Origin: Ferrovibrio sp964218355
GTDB lineage: Bacteria > Pseudomonadota > Alphaproteobacteria > Ferrovibrionales > Ferrovibrionaceae
NCBI RefSeq assembly: GCF_964218355.1
Contig: NZ_CAXPMC010000007.1
Coordinates: 91,694-155,693, forward strand
Reading direction: 5' to 3'
Length of the DNA: 64,000 nt
A program made the position numbers and the translations under genes. The notes beneath the pieces were generated by a model. It did not search any database and was not told where the DNA came from. It saw nothing but the letters and a program-made list of their open reading frames with translations. Positions 42,891 through 51,185 of this stretch are shown here, one piece after another (positions within the stretch are counted from its first letter, which is position 1; every line of letters starts with the position of its first letter).

Positions 42891-43144
42891 TCCGGCCATG
42901 CCCCGGACCGCAGGCTGCAACAGGATCGCCGCCACGCTGCAGGAACGGAGCGATGCCGAGCGGCGGCGCCTGCTGGAGGCGGGTGCCGTCGTGATGGTGC
43001 CCTGGCCGGGCGACCGGGATGCGGTAGATCGGGATGAGGAGGACCGGGATGCGGCCGCCCCGGCTGTGGATCACCGGAAGGCCGGCACCGGAGGTCCGCA
43101 CCGAAGTCCGGCCGCAACCGGGCCGGCCCGGAGAACATGCCGGC

Positions 43145-44848
43145 CTAGCCGTTGCGCTGTTCCAGCAGGCGGCGGGCGATCACCTGGGCCTGGATTTCGG
43201 CGGCACCCTCGAAAATGTTGAGGATACGGGCGTCGCACAGCACGCGGCTGATCGGATATTCCTCGGCATAGCCGTTGCCGCCATGCACCTGCAGGGCGTT
43301 GTCGGCATTGGCCCAGGCAATGCGGGCGGCCAGCAGCTTGGCCATGCCGGCCTCAAGGTCGCAGCGGTGGCCTTCGTCCTTCTCGCGAGCGGCGAAATAG
43401 CAGAGCTGGCGCGCCATCATGGTCTCGACCGCCATCCAGGCGATCTTGCCGTGCACGCGCGGGAAGCTGTAGATCGGCTTACCGAACTGCTGCCGCTCGG
43501 TGGCATATTTCAGGCCGAGTTCCAGCGCGCATTGCGCGACACCGAGCGCGCGGGCCCCGGTCTGGATGCGGGCACTCTCGAAGGTCTCCATCAGCTGCTT
43601 GAAGCCCTGGCCTTCCTTGCCGCCCAGCAGGTTCTCTGTCTTCACGGCGAAACCGTCGAAGCCGATCTCGTATTCCTTCATGCCGCGATAGCCGAGCACC
43701 TCGATCTCGCCGCCGGTCATGCCCTCGGCCGGGAAGGGATTGGCGTCGTCGCCGCGCGGCTTCTCGGCGAGGAACATGGAGAGGCCCTTGTAGCCCTTCT
43801 CGTTCGGATCGGTGCGGGCCAGCAGCGTCATCAGGTCAGTGCGGGCGGCATGGGTGATCCAGGTCTTGTTGCCGGTCACCCTGTAGACATCGCCGTCCTT
43901 CACCGCGCGGGTGCGCAGGGAACCGAGATCCGAACCCGTATTCGGCTCGGTGAAGACGGCGGTGGGCAGAATCTCGCCCGAGGCCAGTTTCGGCAACCAC
44001 TTTTTCCGCTGCTCCTCGGTGCCGCCGCACATGATCAGCTCGGCGGCGATCTCGGCGCGGGTGCCCAGCGAGCCGACGCCGATATAGGCGCGGCTCAGCT
44101 CCTCGGAAACCACGCACATGGCCATCTTGCCAAGCCCGTGGCCGCCGAATTCCTCTGGAATGGTCAGGCCGAAGACCCCGAGTTCGGCCATCTCCTGCAC
44201 GACCTCCATCGGGATGAACTCGTCGCGGCGGTGCCAGTCATGGGCGAAGGGAGCCACCTTGTCCTCGCCGAAACGGCGGAACTGCTCGCGGACCATGGCC
44301 ATGGTCTCGTCCAGCCCGGTTGCGCCGAAATCGCCGGTGGCGAGGCCATCCTCAATCAGGGCGGCGATGCGGCTGCGCACCGCCGGGGTATTTCCGCGCG
44401 CGGTCAGCAGCGCCACTTCGGCGACCTGCAGCAGGGCCTGCTGTGCCTCGGCCGGCACGCCCATATCCGACAGCCGGCAGATTTCCACCTGGCTCATCGG
44501 GATGCCGCCGGCGATCTGCGAGAGATACTCGCCGAAACCGGCCTGCAGGATCAGCTGCTCCAGTTCCCGCAGGCCGCCTTCTTCCTGCAGCCGTTCGGCC
44601 CAGTGCAGGGTTTCCTTCAGGGTCGCTATATAGGTGGCCAGCCAGGACAGGCCATGGCTGGCAAACTGCTCCCCCTCCAGTTTGGCAGCATCGATCCGGC
44701 CATCGGCCCCGCGGATCAGCTGGGCCACCGAAGCCGTGGCCGTGCCGAGCAGCTGTTCGGCCGCCTTCAGTGCGGTGCCGCAGGCGGGGATCAGGCCGGC
44801 GATGATCAGGCTGTCGGAGGTATCGGACAGTTTCGGGGCAGCAGACAT
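43145..44848 (-). CDS. mcd: (2S)-methylsuccinyl-CoA dehydrogenase
   Basis: FAD enzyme of the ethylmalonyl-CoA pathway oxidising methylsuccinyl-CoA to mesaconyl-CoA. The 567-residue protein has an acyl-CoA dehydrogenase core (AELGVFGLTIPEEFGGHGLG, AVFTEPNTGSDLGSLRTRAV, QVHGGNGYAEEYPISR). It is preceded by an extra N-terminal helical region of about 170 residues, which distinguishes Mcd from ordinary acyl-CoA dehydrogenases. Placement next to ccr in the same orientation, with ecm divergent, makes the assignment firm. ATG 44848 is preferred over TTG 44863; the ribosome site is weak. Confidence 0.92.
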   Translation of the reverse strand: MSAAPKLSDTSDSLIIAGLIPACGTALKAAEQLLGTATASVAQLIRGADGRIDAAKLEGEQFASHGLSWLATYIATLKETLHWAERLQEEGGLRELEQLILQAGFGEYLSQIAGGIPMSQVEICRLSDMGVPAEAQQALLQVAEVALLTARGNTPAVRSRIAALIEDGLATGDFGATGLDETMAMVREQFRRFGEDKVAPFAHDWHRRDEFIPMEVVQEMAELGVFGLTIPEEFGGHGLGKMAMCVVSEELSRAYIGVGSLGTRAEIAAELIMCGGTEEQRKKWLPKLASGEILPTAVFTEPNTGSDLGSLRTRAVKDGDVYRVTGNKTWITHAARTDLMTLLARTDPNEKGYKGLSMFLAEKPRGDDANPFPAEGMTGGEIEVLGYRGMKEYEIGFDGFAVKTENLLGGKEGQGFKQLMETFESARIQTGARALGVAQCALELGLKYATERQQFGKPIYSFPRVHGKIAWMAVETMMARQLCYFAAREKDEGHRCDLEAGMAKLLAARIAWANADNALQVHGGNGYAEEYPISRVLCDARILNIFEGAAEIQAQVIARRLLEQRNG

Positions 44849-44942
44849 GGCGGTCGCTCGCAATCAGAAGCGGTGGGCGGTCAATGATACGGATGTACGG
44901 CCGGCGGGATCGCTCCCGCCGGCCGGTCAGCGTCGAGAAGGG

Positions 44943-46256
44943 TTAGGCATTCCCCGCTTCGATCGCATCCTCAATCGTGCGCAGGCCGGGCGTCTTGGCA
45001 CTGACCAGCACCGCCATGTTGCCGGGCTTGTGCTGGTTCTTCCACATCTTGGTGTGGGCCCGCGGGATGTCGGCCCAGGAAAACACTTCCGACATGCAGG
45101 GGTCCAGTCGCCGTTCGATCACCAGCTGGTTGGCCTGGCTGGCCTGCAGCAGGTTGGCGAAGTGGCTGCCCTGGATGCGCTTCTGGCGCATCCACACGAA
45201 GCGGGCATCGAAAGTGATGTTGAAGCCGGTGGTGCCGGCGCAGAACACCACCATGCCGCCGCGTTTCACCACGAAGCAGGAGACCGGGAAGGTCTGTTCG
45301 CCCGGATGCTCGAAGACGAAATCGACGTCATTGCCCTTGCCGGTGATGTCCCAGATCGCCTTGCCGAAGGCGCGGCATTTCTTCATGTATTCGGCATATT
45401 TCTCGGTATCCATCACCGGGGGCAACTGACCCCAGCAATCGAAGTCATTCCGGTTGATCACGCCTTTTGCGCCGAGGCTCATGACGAAATCGCGTTTCGA
45501 TTCGTCGGAAATGATGCCGATGGCATTGGCGCCCGAGATCGCGATCAGCTGGATCGCCATCGAACCGAGGCCGCCGGCGGCACCCCAGACCAGCACGTTC
45601 TGGCCCGGCCGCAGGATATGCGGGCGATGTCCAAACAGCATGCGGTAGGCGGTGGCGAGCGTCAGCGTGTAGCAGGCGCTTTCTTCCCAGGTCAGGTGTC
45701 TGGGTCGCGGCATCAGCTGGCGCGACTGCACGCGGGCGAACTGCGCGAAGCTGCCATCGGGCGTTTCGTAGCCCCAGATGCGCTGGGTCGGCGAGTTCAT
45801 CGGGTCGCCGCCATTGCACTCCTCGTCGTCGCCGTCATCCTGGTTGCAGTGGACGATGACTTCATCGCCGACCTTCCAGCGCTTCACGCGGCGGCCGACG
45901 GCATAGACGATGCCGGACGCATCCGAGCCGGCGATGTGGTATTCGGCCTTGTGCACGTCGAACGGCGAGATGGGCACGCCGAGGCCGGCCCAGACGCCGT
46001 TGTAGTTGACGCCGGCGGCCATCACGAGGATCAGCACCTCGTCGGCATCGATCTCCGGCGTCGGCAGCACTTCCAGCTGCATCGAATCTTCCGGCGGGCC
46101 GTGGCGTTCGCGCCGGATCGCCCAGCCATACATCTGCTTGGGCACATGGCCAAGCGGCGGAATCTCGCCGACCTCGTAGAGGTCCTTGTATCCACCCTTG
46201 GAGGGCGCTCCGTTCGTGGTCTGCAGCGCGACCACGGACCCACCCGCATTCGACAT
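44943..46256 (-). CDS. ccr: Crotonyl-CoA carboxylase/reductase
   Basis: Key enzyme of the ethylmalonyl-CoA pathway, reductively carboxylating crotonyl-CoA to ethylmalonyl-CoA with NADPH and CO2. The 437-residue MDR-family protein has the Ccr-specific segment HCNQDDGDDEECNGGDPMN, the cofactor site VWGAAGGLGSMAIQL (about 230) and DFVFEHPGEQTFPVSCFVV. ATG 46256 has an AAGGAG site. It is upstream of mcd with 94 bp between and probably in one operon. Its presence implies growth on acetate or C1/C2-type substrates without a glyoxylate shunt, by known pathway biology. Confidence 0.97.
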   Translation of the reverse strand: MSNAGGSVVALQTTNGAPSKGGYKDLYEVGEIPPLGHVPKQMYGWAIRRERHGPPEDSMQLEVLPTPEIDADEVLILVMAAGVNYNGVWAGLGVPISPFDVHKAEYHIAGSDASGIVYAVGRRVKRWKVGDEVIVHCNQDDGDDEECNGGDPMNSPTQRIWGYETPDGSFAQFARVQSRQLMPRPRHLTWEESACYTLTLATAYRMLFGHRPHILRPGQNVLVWGAAGGLGSMAIQLIAISGANAIGIISDESKRDFVMSLGAKGVINRNDFDCWGQLPPVMDTEKYAEYMKKCRAFGKAIWDITGKGNDVDFVFEHPGEQTFPVSCFVVKRGGMVVFCAGTTGFNITFDARFVWMRQKRIQGSHFANLLQASQANQLVIERRLDPCMSEVFSWADIPRAHTKMWKNQHKPGNMAVLVSAKTPGLRTIEDAIEAGNA

Positions 46257-46575
46257 GGCGAAACTCCTTTTTGCTTCCCTGCCCCCCGGTTGGCGGGGGT
46301 GATTTCTGTCTTGTTGGGCCGGACCGGCCGGGATTAGCCTGGGCCGGCGCCGCGAGACGGCGGCTTGCAACCCGCCTGACATCTTTTCGCGTCAGCGAAA
46401 GAATGGCAAGATCATTTTGCAATGCAGCAGAGGTTATGATATTTCAGTTGCATGACGCAAGAGGCAACATAATAACCTTACGTCAACTTGACATGGAATA
46501 AAATTATGACCTCGACTCGTCCGGCGGAAGCCTTCGCCGCAAGAATCGTTCGCACTCGCACAAAAGGCTGAGGAA
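46257..46575. promoter_or_regulatory. Divergent ccr/ecm control region with several palindromes
   Basis: This 319-bp gene-free stretch separates divergent ccr and ecm and has a central AT-rich segment (about 46380-46515). Inverted repeats include TTTCGC-gtca-GCGAAA (46385-46400), TTGCATGACGCAA (46448-46460) and GTCAACTTGAC (46482-46492). A TGCAATGCA element lies near 46418-46426. Together these look like operators for a shared regulator; known regulators of this pathway in other alphaproteobacteria (CcrR, or RamB-like proteins with TTGC motifs) are possibilities, not assignments. Confidence 0.55.
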
Positions 46576-48555
46576 ATGCCCGCTCGCGACAAACCCTGGC
46601 TGTTCCGCACCTATTCGGGCCACAGTTCGGCGAAAGCCTCGAATGCGCTGTACCGCACCAATCTCGGGCGCGGCCAGACCGGCCTGTCGGTGGCTTTCGA
46701 CCTGCCGACCCAGACCGGTTATGACAGCGACCATGTGCTGGCCCGCGGCGAGGTCGGCAAGGTGGGCGTGCCGGTCTGCCATCTGGGCGACATGCGGGTG
46801 CTGTTCGACCAGATTCCGCTGGCGCAGATGAATACCTCGATGACCATCAATGCGCCGGCGGCCTGGCTGCTGGCCCTCTATATCGCGGTGGCCGAGGAAC
46901 AGGGCGCAAACCGGGCCGACCTGAACGGCACGGTGCAGAACGACATCATCAAGGAATACCTTTCGCGCGGCACGTACATTTTCCCACCGGCGGCATCGAT
47001 GCGGCTGATCACCGACGTGATCGCCTTCACCTATCGCGAGCTGCCGAAATGGAATCCGACCAATGTCTGCAGCTATCACCTGCAGGAGGCGGGGGCCACG
47101 CCGGTGCAGGAACTGGCCTACGCGCTGGCCACCGCGACGGCGGTTCTGGATGCCGTGCGGGATGGCGGCCAGGTACCGCCCGCGGATTTCCCGCAGGCCA
47201 TGAGCCGGATCAGCTTCTTCGTCAATGCCGGCATCCGGTTTGTCACCGAAATCTGCAAGATGCGCGCCTTCGTCGAATTGTGGGAGGAAATCGGCCGCGA
47301 GCGCTATGGCGTCACCGATCCGCGCGCGCTGCTGTTCCGCTATGGCGTGCAGGTCAACTCGCTCGGCCTGACCGAGCCGCAGCCGGAGAACAACGTCTAC
47401 CGCATCCTGCTCGAAATGCTGGCCGTGGTGCTGTCGAAGAAGGCCCGCGCCCGCGCCGTGCAGCTGCCGGCCTGGAACGAGGCGCTCGGCCTGCCGCGGC
47501 CCTGGGACCAGCAATGGTCGCTGCGCCTGCAGCAGATCGTTGCCTACGAGACCGACCTGCTGGAATACGAAGACCTGTTCGACGGAAACCCGGCCATCGA
47601 GAAGAAGGTTGCCGAGCTGAAGGATGCCGCCCGTGCCGAACTGAAGCGCATCGGCGATCTGGGTGGCGCGATCACCGCGGTGGAAAGCGGCTATCTCAAG
47701 CAGGCGCTGGTCGAGAGCAACACGGCCCGCGTGCGCGGTATCGAGACTGGCGACATCACCGTGGTCGGCGTCAACAAATTCACCGAGAGCGCGCCGTCGC
47801 CGCTGGTGGCCAGCGAAGGCGGTGCGATCATGACGGTCGATCCGGCGGCCGAGGCCGAGCAGATCGAACGGCTGAAGGCCTGGCGGGCGCAGCGCGACCA
47901 GAAAGCCGTGGATGCCGCGCTGGCCGGGCTGAAGGCAGCGGCACAGGAAGGCCGCAATATCATGGAGCCGAGTATCGCTGCCGCGAAAGCCGGTGTCACA
48001 ACCGGCGAGTGGGCCGCCACCCTGCGCAGCGTGTTCGGCGAGTATCGCGCGCCGACCGGCGTGGCCGCCGCCGCAAACGCGCTGGCCGATGACGGCATGG
48101 ATGAGCTGCGGGCCGAAGTGGCTGCCGTGGCCAAACGGCTCGGCCGCCCGGTCAAGCTGCTGGTTGGCAAGCCGGGTCTTGACGGGCATTCAAATGGTGC
48201 CGAGCAGATCGCAGTGAAAGCGCGCGACTGCGGCATGGAAGTGGTCTACGAAGGCATCCGCCTGACGCCCGAGCAGATCGTTGCCGCGGCCCTGGAAGAG
48301 GGGGTGCATCTGGTCGGTCTGTCGATCCTGTCGGGCAGTCATGTCGAGCTTGCCACCGAAGTGATCGAACGGATGCGCAAGGACGGCATCGGCGACGTGC
48401 CGGTGGTGGTCGGCGGCATCATCCCGCCCGAGGACGAGAAGCGTCTGAAAGCGGCCGGTATTGCCGGCGTGTTCACGCCGAAGGACTACGACCTGACCCA
48501 GATCATGCGCGAGATCGTGCAGTTGGTGGACCGCAGCTGGTCGAAGGCGGCCTGA
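46576..48555 (+). CDS. ecm: Ethylmalonyl-CoA mutase (coenzyme B12-dependent)
   Basis: Rearranges ethylmalonyl-CoA to methylsuccinyl-CoA. The 659-residue protein has the acyl-CoA mutase barrel (RTYSGHSSAKASNALYRTNL, AFDLPTQTGYDSD, MNTSMTINAPAAWLLALY) and a C-terminal cobalamin-binding domain with the DxHxxG motif at Asp536-His538 (KPGLDGHSNGAEQ) and LSILSGSH. The YRTNL start and length match Ecm rather than methylmalonyl-CoA mutase, and linkage with ccr and mcd supports this. The GAGGAA ribosome site directly abuts ATG 46576. Confidence 0.94.
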   Translation: MPARDKPWLFRTYSGHSSAKASNALYRTNLGRGQTGLSVAFDLPTQTGYDSDHVLARGEVGKVGVPVCHLGDMRVLFDQIPLAQMNTSMTINAPAAWLLALYIAVAEEQGANRADLNGTVQNDIIKEYLSRGTYIFPPAASMRLITDVIAFTYRELPKWNPTNVCSYHLQEAGATPVQELAYALATATAVLDAVRDGGQVPPADFPQAMSRISFFVNAGIRFVTEICKMRAFVELWEEIGRERYGVTDPRALLFRYGVQVNSLGLTEPQPENNVYRILLEMLAVVLSKKARARAVQLPAWNEALGLPRPWDQQWSLRLQQIVAYETDLLEYEDLFDGNPAIEKKVAELKDAARAELKRIGDLGGAITAVESGYLKQALVESNTARVRGIETGDITVVGVNKFTESAPSPLVASEGGAIMTVDPAAEAEQIERLKAWRAQRDQKAVDAALAGLKAAAQEGRNIMEPSIAAAKAGVTTGEWAATLRSVFGEYRAPTGVAAAANALADDGMDELRAEVAAVAKRLGRPVKLLVGKPGLDGHSNGAEQIAVKARDCGMEVVYEGIRLTPEQIVAAALEEGVHLVGLSILSGSHVELATEVIERMRKDGIGDVPVVVGGIIPPEDEKRLKAAGIAGVFTPKDYDLTQIMREIVQLVDRSWSKAA

Positions 48556-48634
48556 ACCCGCATCCTCGGGCCACACAGGCCGGGCCTTGCGCTGGGTCAA
48601 AGTTTCGTCACGGTCCTGATGTCATAATCGGGGC

Positions 48635-50152
48635 ATGGCCGATGCAAATCCCGCCGATATCGCCGCGCTGTTCAATCCGCCGCCGGATGCGGTGATCGAG
48701 ACGCATATCTCCAGGGTCTTCCTGTCAGGCGACCGCGCCTGGAAACTGAAGAAGGCGGTCTCGCTGCCCTATGTGGATTTCTCGACGCTTGAACGGCGGC
48801 ACGCCGCCTGTGAGCGCGAGCTGGTGCTGAACCGTCGTACGGCTCCGGATCTCTATCTCGGCCTGCAGGCCGTGCGACGTGCCGCCGATGGCCGCCTGGC
48901 GCTGGATGACAAGGGCGTGATCGTCGACTGGCTGGTGGAGATGCAGCGCTTCGATCCGGAGCAGACCCTGGACCGGGTGATCGCCCGCGGCGAACTGACA
49001 ACCGGCACGGTTACGGCGCTGGCTGCCGAGATCGCATGTTTCCATGAGGGCGCCGAGCGGGTGGACACGGATGGGGCCGCCGCCCTCGATGTCGCGCTCC
49101 GGGCCAACGAGGCCGGGTTCCACCGCCTCGACGCTGCCGCCCTGCCGGCAGCCGAACTGGCCCGCTATCGGGAGGCGCTTGGGCGGGAGCTGGCTGCGCA
49201 GGCCGGCCGGCTCGGAACCCGCAGGCCGGCGGGACGCATCCGGCGCGCCCATGGCGATCTGCACCTGCGCAACATCGTCCTGCTGGACGGCCATCCGGTT
49301 CTGTTTGACTGCCTCGAATTTGACGATGGTCTGGCAACCTGCGACACGCTGTATGATTTTGCCTTCCTGCTGATGGACCTGCTGGCGCGCGGCCGCCGTG
49401 ATCTGGCGAATGCCGCACTCAGTCGCTATCTCGAAGTCAGCGGCGATCATGACGGCGTGGCCCTGCTGCCGCTCTATGTGGCGGTACGTGCGGCGGTGCG
49501 CTGCCATGTCGCGGCGCTCAACCCGGAGACCTGGCCCGAGGCGCGGCGCTACCTGTCGCTGGCGCGGTCCGCGCTTGTCCCGGCACATCCGGTCCTGATC
49601 GCCATCGGCGGCCTGTCGGGTACCGGAAAATCGACCGTCGCACGCACTGTTGCCCCGGCGGTTCATGCGGTCTGCGGCGCGGTCATCCTGCGCAGCGATG
49701 TGATCCGCAAGTCCCTGCATGGCCGGAATCCGCAGGAGCGCCTGCCGGCCGAGGCCTATTCGCCGGCAGCCAGCCAGCAGACCTATGCCGTGCTTTACGA
49801 GCAGGCACACCGCCTGCTGGCCGGCGGCAATGCTGTCGTCCTTGACGCGGTTTTCGGCCGTGCCGACGAGGCGGCAGCCGTGCAGGCCCTGGCCAAGGAA
49901 ACCGGGGCGGAGTTCAGCGGCCTGTGGCTGGAGGCACCGGAAAACCTGCTGCGGGCGCGTGTGATGGCCCGGCGCAACGATGCCTCCGATGCCGATGCTG
50001 CCGTTGTGCGGTGGCAGTCGGCGCATCTGCAGGCACCGGAAGGCTGGTGCCACATCGATGCCAGCGGCAGGCCGGAGGATACGGTGGCCCGTGTTCAGGC
50101 GGCGCTGCCGGGCCACTGCCATCCGGTTGGCTTCGGGCTGCCGGAACGGTAG
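48635..50152 (+). CDS. Kinase-like domain fused to P-loop ATPase (APH/AAA_33 type)
   Basis: A 505-residue cytoplasmic fusion. The N-terminal half (about 1-320) resembles aminoglycoside-phosphotransferase-like kinases, with HGDLHLRNIVLLDGHPVLFDCLEFD near residue 207 as Brenner and metal motifs. The C-terminal part (about 320-495) is a P-loop kinase with Walker A GGLSGTGKST near 330 and VLDAVFGRADE in the second motif. This two-domain family is widespread but of unknown substrate. It is a separate unit after ecm, with the small membrane protein gene 28 bp downstream. Confidence 0.85.
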   Translation: MADANPADIAALFNPPPDAVIETHISRVFLSGDRAWKLKKAVSLPYVDFSTLERRHAACERELVLNRRTAPDLYLGLQAVRRAADGRLALDDKGVIVDWLVEMQRFDPEQTLDRVIARGELTTGTVTALAAEIACFHEGAERVDTDGAAALDVALRANEAGFHRLDAAALPAAELARYREALGRELAAQAGRLGTRRPAGRIRRAHGDLHLRNIVLLDGHPVLFDCLEFDDGLATCDTLYDFAFLLMDLLARGRRDLANAALSRYLEVSGDHDGVALLPLYVAVRAAVRCHVAALNPETWPEARRYLSLARSALVPAHPVLIAIGGLSGTGKSTVARTVAPAVHAVCGAVILRSDVIRKSLHGRNPQERLPAEAYSPAASQQTYAVLYEQAHRLLAGGNAVVLDAVFGRADEAAAVQALAKETGAEFSGLWLEAPENLLRARVMARRNDASDADAAVVRWQSAHLQAPEGWCHIDASGRPEDTVARVQAALPGHCHPVGFGLPER

Positions 50153-50180
50153 ACTGGCTGCAGTCATTACGGAGACCGCC

Positions 50181-50495
50181 ATGTGGTTCCTGCCTGCCCC
50201 GCCGCGTTCGGCTGCCGGGCGCATCCTGCTCAGCCTTGCCATCGGCCTTGGTTTGCCGGTGCTGCTGTTCGGCATCCTGCTGCTGCGGACCCAGGGCTAC
50301 GAGCCGATGGGGCTGTGCATGCCCACGGTTGGCGGCATCCTGCCCATCGATATGAGCCGGGGCGGCGCGCTGCCTTATACCTGCGCTCTCAACTGGCGCT
50401 TTGTTGCCACCAGCATGCTGCTGCCGGGCCTCGGTTTCGCGCTGCTGGCCTGGCTGCTGCTGGGTCTGCAGCAGCAGGCCGAGGGCCGGGGCTGA
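50181..50495 (+). CDS. Small two-helix membrane protein, no family recognised
   Basis: A 104-residue protein with helices at about 14-35 (ILLSLAIGLGLPVLLFGILL) and 76-95 (MLLPGLGFALLAWLLLG). The loop between them has two Cys (GLCMPTVGG, PYTCALNW), possibly periplasmic and disulfide-forming. GGAG at 50171-50174 precedes ATG 50181. I do not recognise it; the reading frame is supported by the ribosome site and hydrophobic pattern. Confidence 0.65.
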   Translation: MWFLPAPPRSAAGRILLSLAIGLGLPVLLFGILLLRTQGYEPMGLCMPTVGGILPIDMSRGGALPYTCALNWRFVATSMLLPGLGFALLAWLLLGLQQQAEGRG

Positions 50496-50556
50496 TCTGC
50501 AGTACCGGCGTCCGGCCAGGCCGCCAGTCGTCAGTTTCAGTGAAATCAGTTCCCGT

Positions 50557-50583
50557 AAAAAAGCCCGGCGGAGACCGCCGGGC
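50557..50583 (-). terminator. Rho-independent terminator for the orphan minus-strand gene
   Basis: Stem GCCCGGCGG (50563-50571) and CCGCCGGGC (50575-50583) with a 3-base loop. On the minus strand it is followed by six T (50557-50562). It lies about 29 bp beyond the stop of the 130-residue orphan gene and can only serve that gene. Confidence 0.92.
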
Positions 50584-50611
50584 CGGGCCGGGAGGCTGAG
50601 CGGAATGCCGG

Positions 50612-51004
50612 CTAGGCGGCAAAGTCCCACGAGGCATAGAGGGTGATGCCCGGCGACGGGGCGTTCAGGGCCAGGCCCAGGCCGGGATCGAGGTAATACG
50701 GCCAGATGATCTGCGACAGGGCGGTGGTGCCACCGCCGGTCGGCAGCACCAGGATATACCGGGTGGACGAGGGGCCGGGCGTCGGCGGTGGCGGCGGCAG
50801 CGAGCTGATGTTGTTGTCGGCATAGAGCTGCGCCGGGGTGCCCGGAATCGGACCGGAGCTGGTCAGGATCGCCGTGCGCAGGATCACGCCGCGCACATTC
50901 GAGCCGGACGGAATGATCACGGTCGGCGAGGCGCCGGTGGTGGTGTAGGCGACGGCATTCTGCCCGAGAAGCTGAAGCGGAACTTCGTTGATCGTGGCTG
51001 CCAT
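50612..51004 (-). CDS. Orphan 130-residue protein with polyproline linker
   Basis: Predicted soluble, beta-rich protein without signal peptide. The N-terminal part (MAATINEVPLQLLGQNAVAY, then a VIIPSGSNVRGVILRTAILT strand pattern) is joined by SLPPPPPTPGPSST to a second part ending ITLYASWDFAA. The style recalls phage/virion surface or fibre-attachment proteins, but no phage genes are nearby and I recognise no family. ATG 51004 has an AGGGAA site, and a dedicated terminator follows, so it is a real monocistronic gene. Upstream lies a perfect palindrome CACTTATAAGTG (51057-51068). Confidence 0.7.
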   Translation of the reverse strand: MAATINEVPLQLLGQNAVAYTTTGASPTVIIPSGSNVRGVILRTAILTSSGPIPGTPAQLYADNNISSLPPPPPTPGPSSTRYILVLPTGGGTTALSQIIWPYYLDPGLGLALNAPSPGITLYASWDFAA

Positions 51005-51056
51005 GGGATTTCCCTTTGACATAGGACGGGGACCATTCCCCGGGTGCCACAATATC

Positions 51057-51068
51057 CACTTATAAGTG
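51057..51068. promoter_or_regulatory. Perfect 12-bp palindrome upstream of the orphan gene
   Basis: CACTTATAAGTG is a perfect inverted repeat, containing a -10-like TATAAG on the minus strand, about 53 bp before the orphan's ATG. A looser repeat TACC-CTTTTA-GGTA follows at about 51086-51099. Both may be operator sites for this single gene. Confidence 0.5.
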
Positions 51069-51133
51069 CAGTGTCCCTGGTGAATACCCTTTTAGGTACA
51101 TGCCGACTTGCTTCCGCGCTGGCCCATGCGCAG

Positions 51134-51159
51134 CCGCCCGGCCAATGCTGGCCGGGCGG
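51134..51159 (-). terminator. Strong hairpin at the end of the glycine cleavage operon
   Basis: Arms CCGCCCGGCCA (51134-51144) and TGGCCGGGCGG (51149-51159) form a perfect 11-bp stem with a 4-base loop, about 26 bp beyond the gcvPB stop on the minus strand. There is no clear U-tract, so it may be a transcript-stabilising or rho-assisted structure rather than a classic terminator. Confidence 0.6.
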
Positions 51160-51185
51160 TCTGGCAATGCCTTGAGGGCCTTGAT

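Noticed and set aside
42850..43221. Candidate small gene starting near 42898 (MPRTAGCNRIAATLQERSD)
   Set aside because: It runs into the 3' end of mcd on the other strand, has no good ribosome site, and becomes repetitive after 40 residues.
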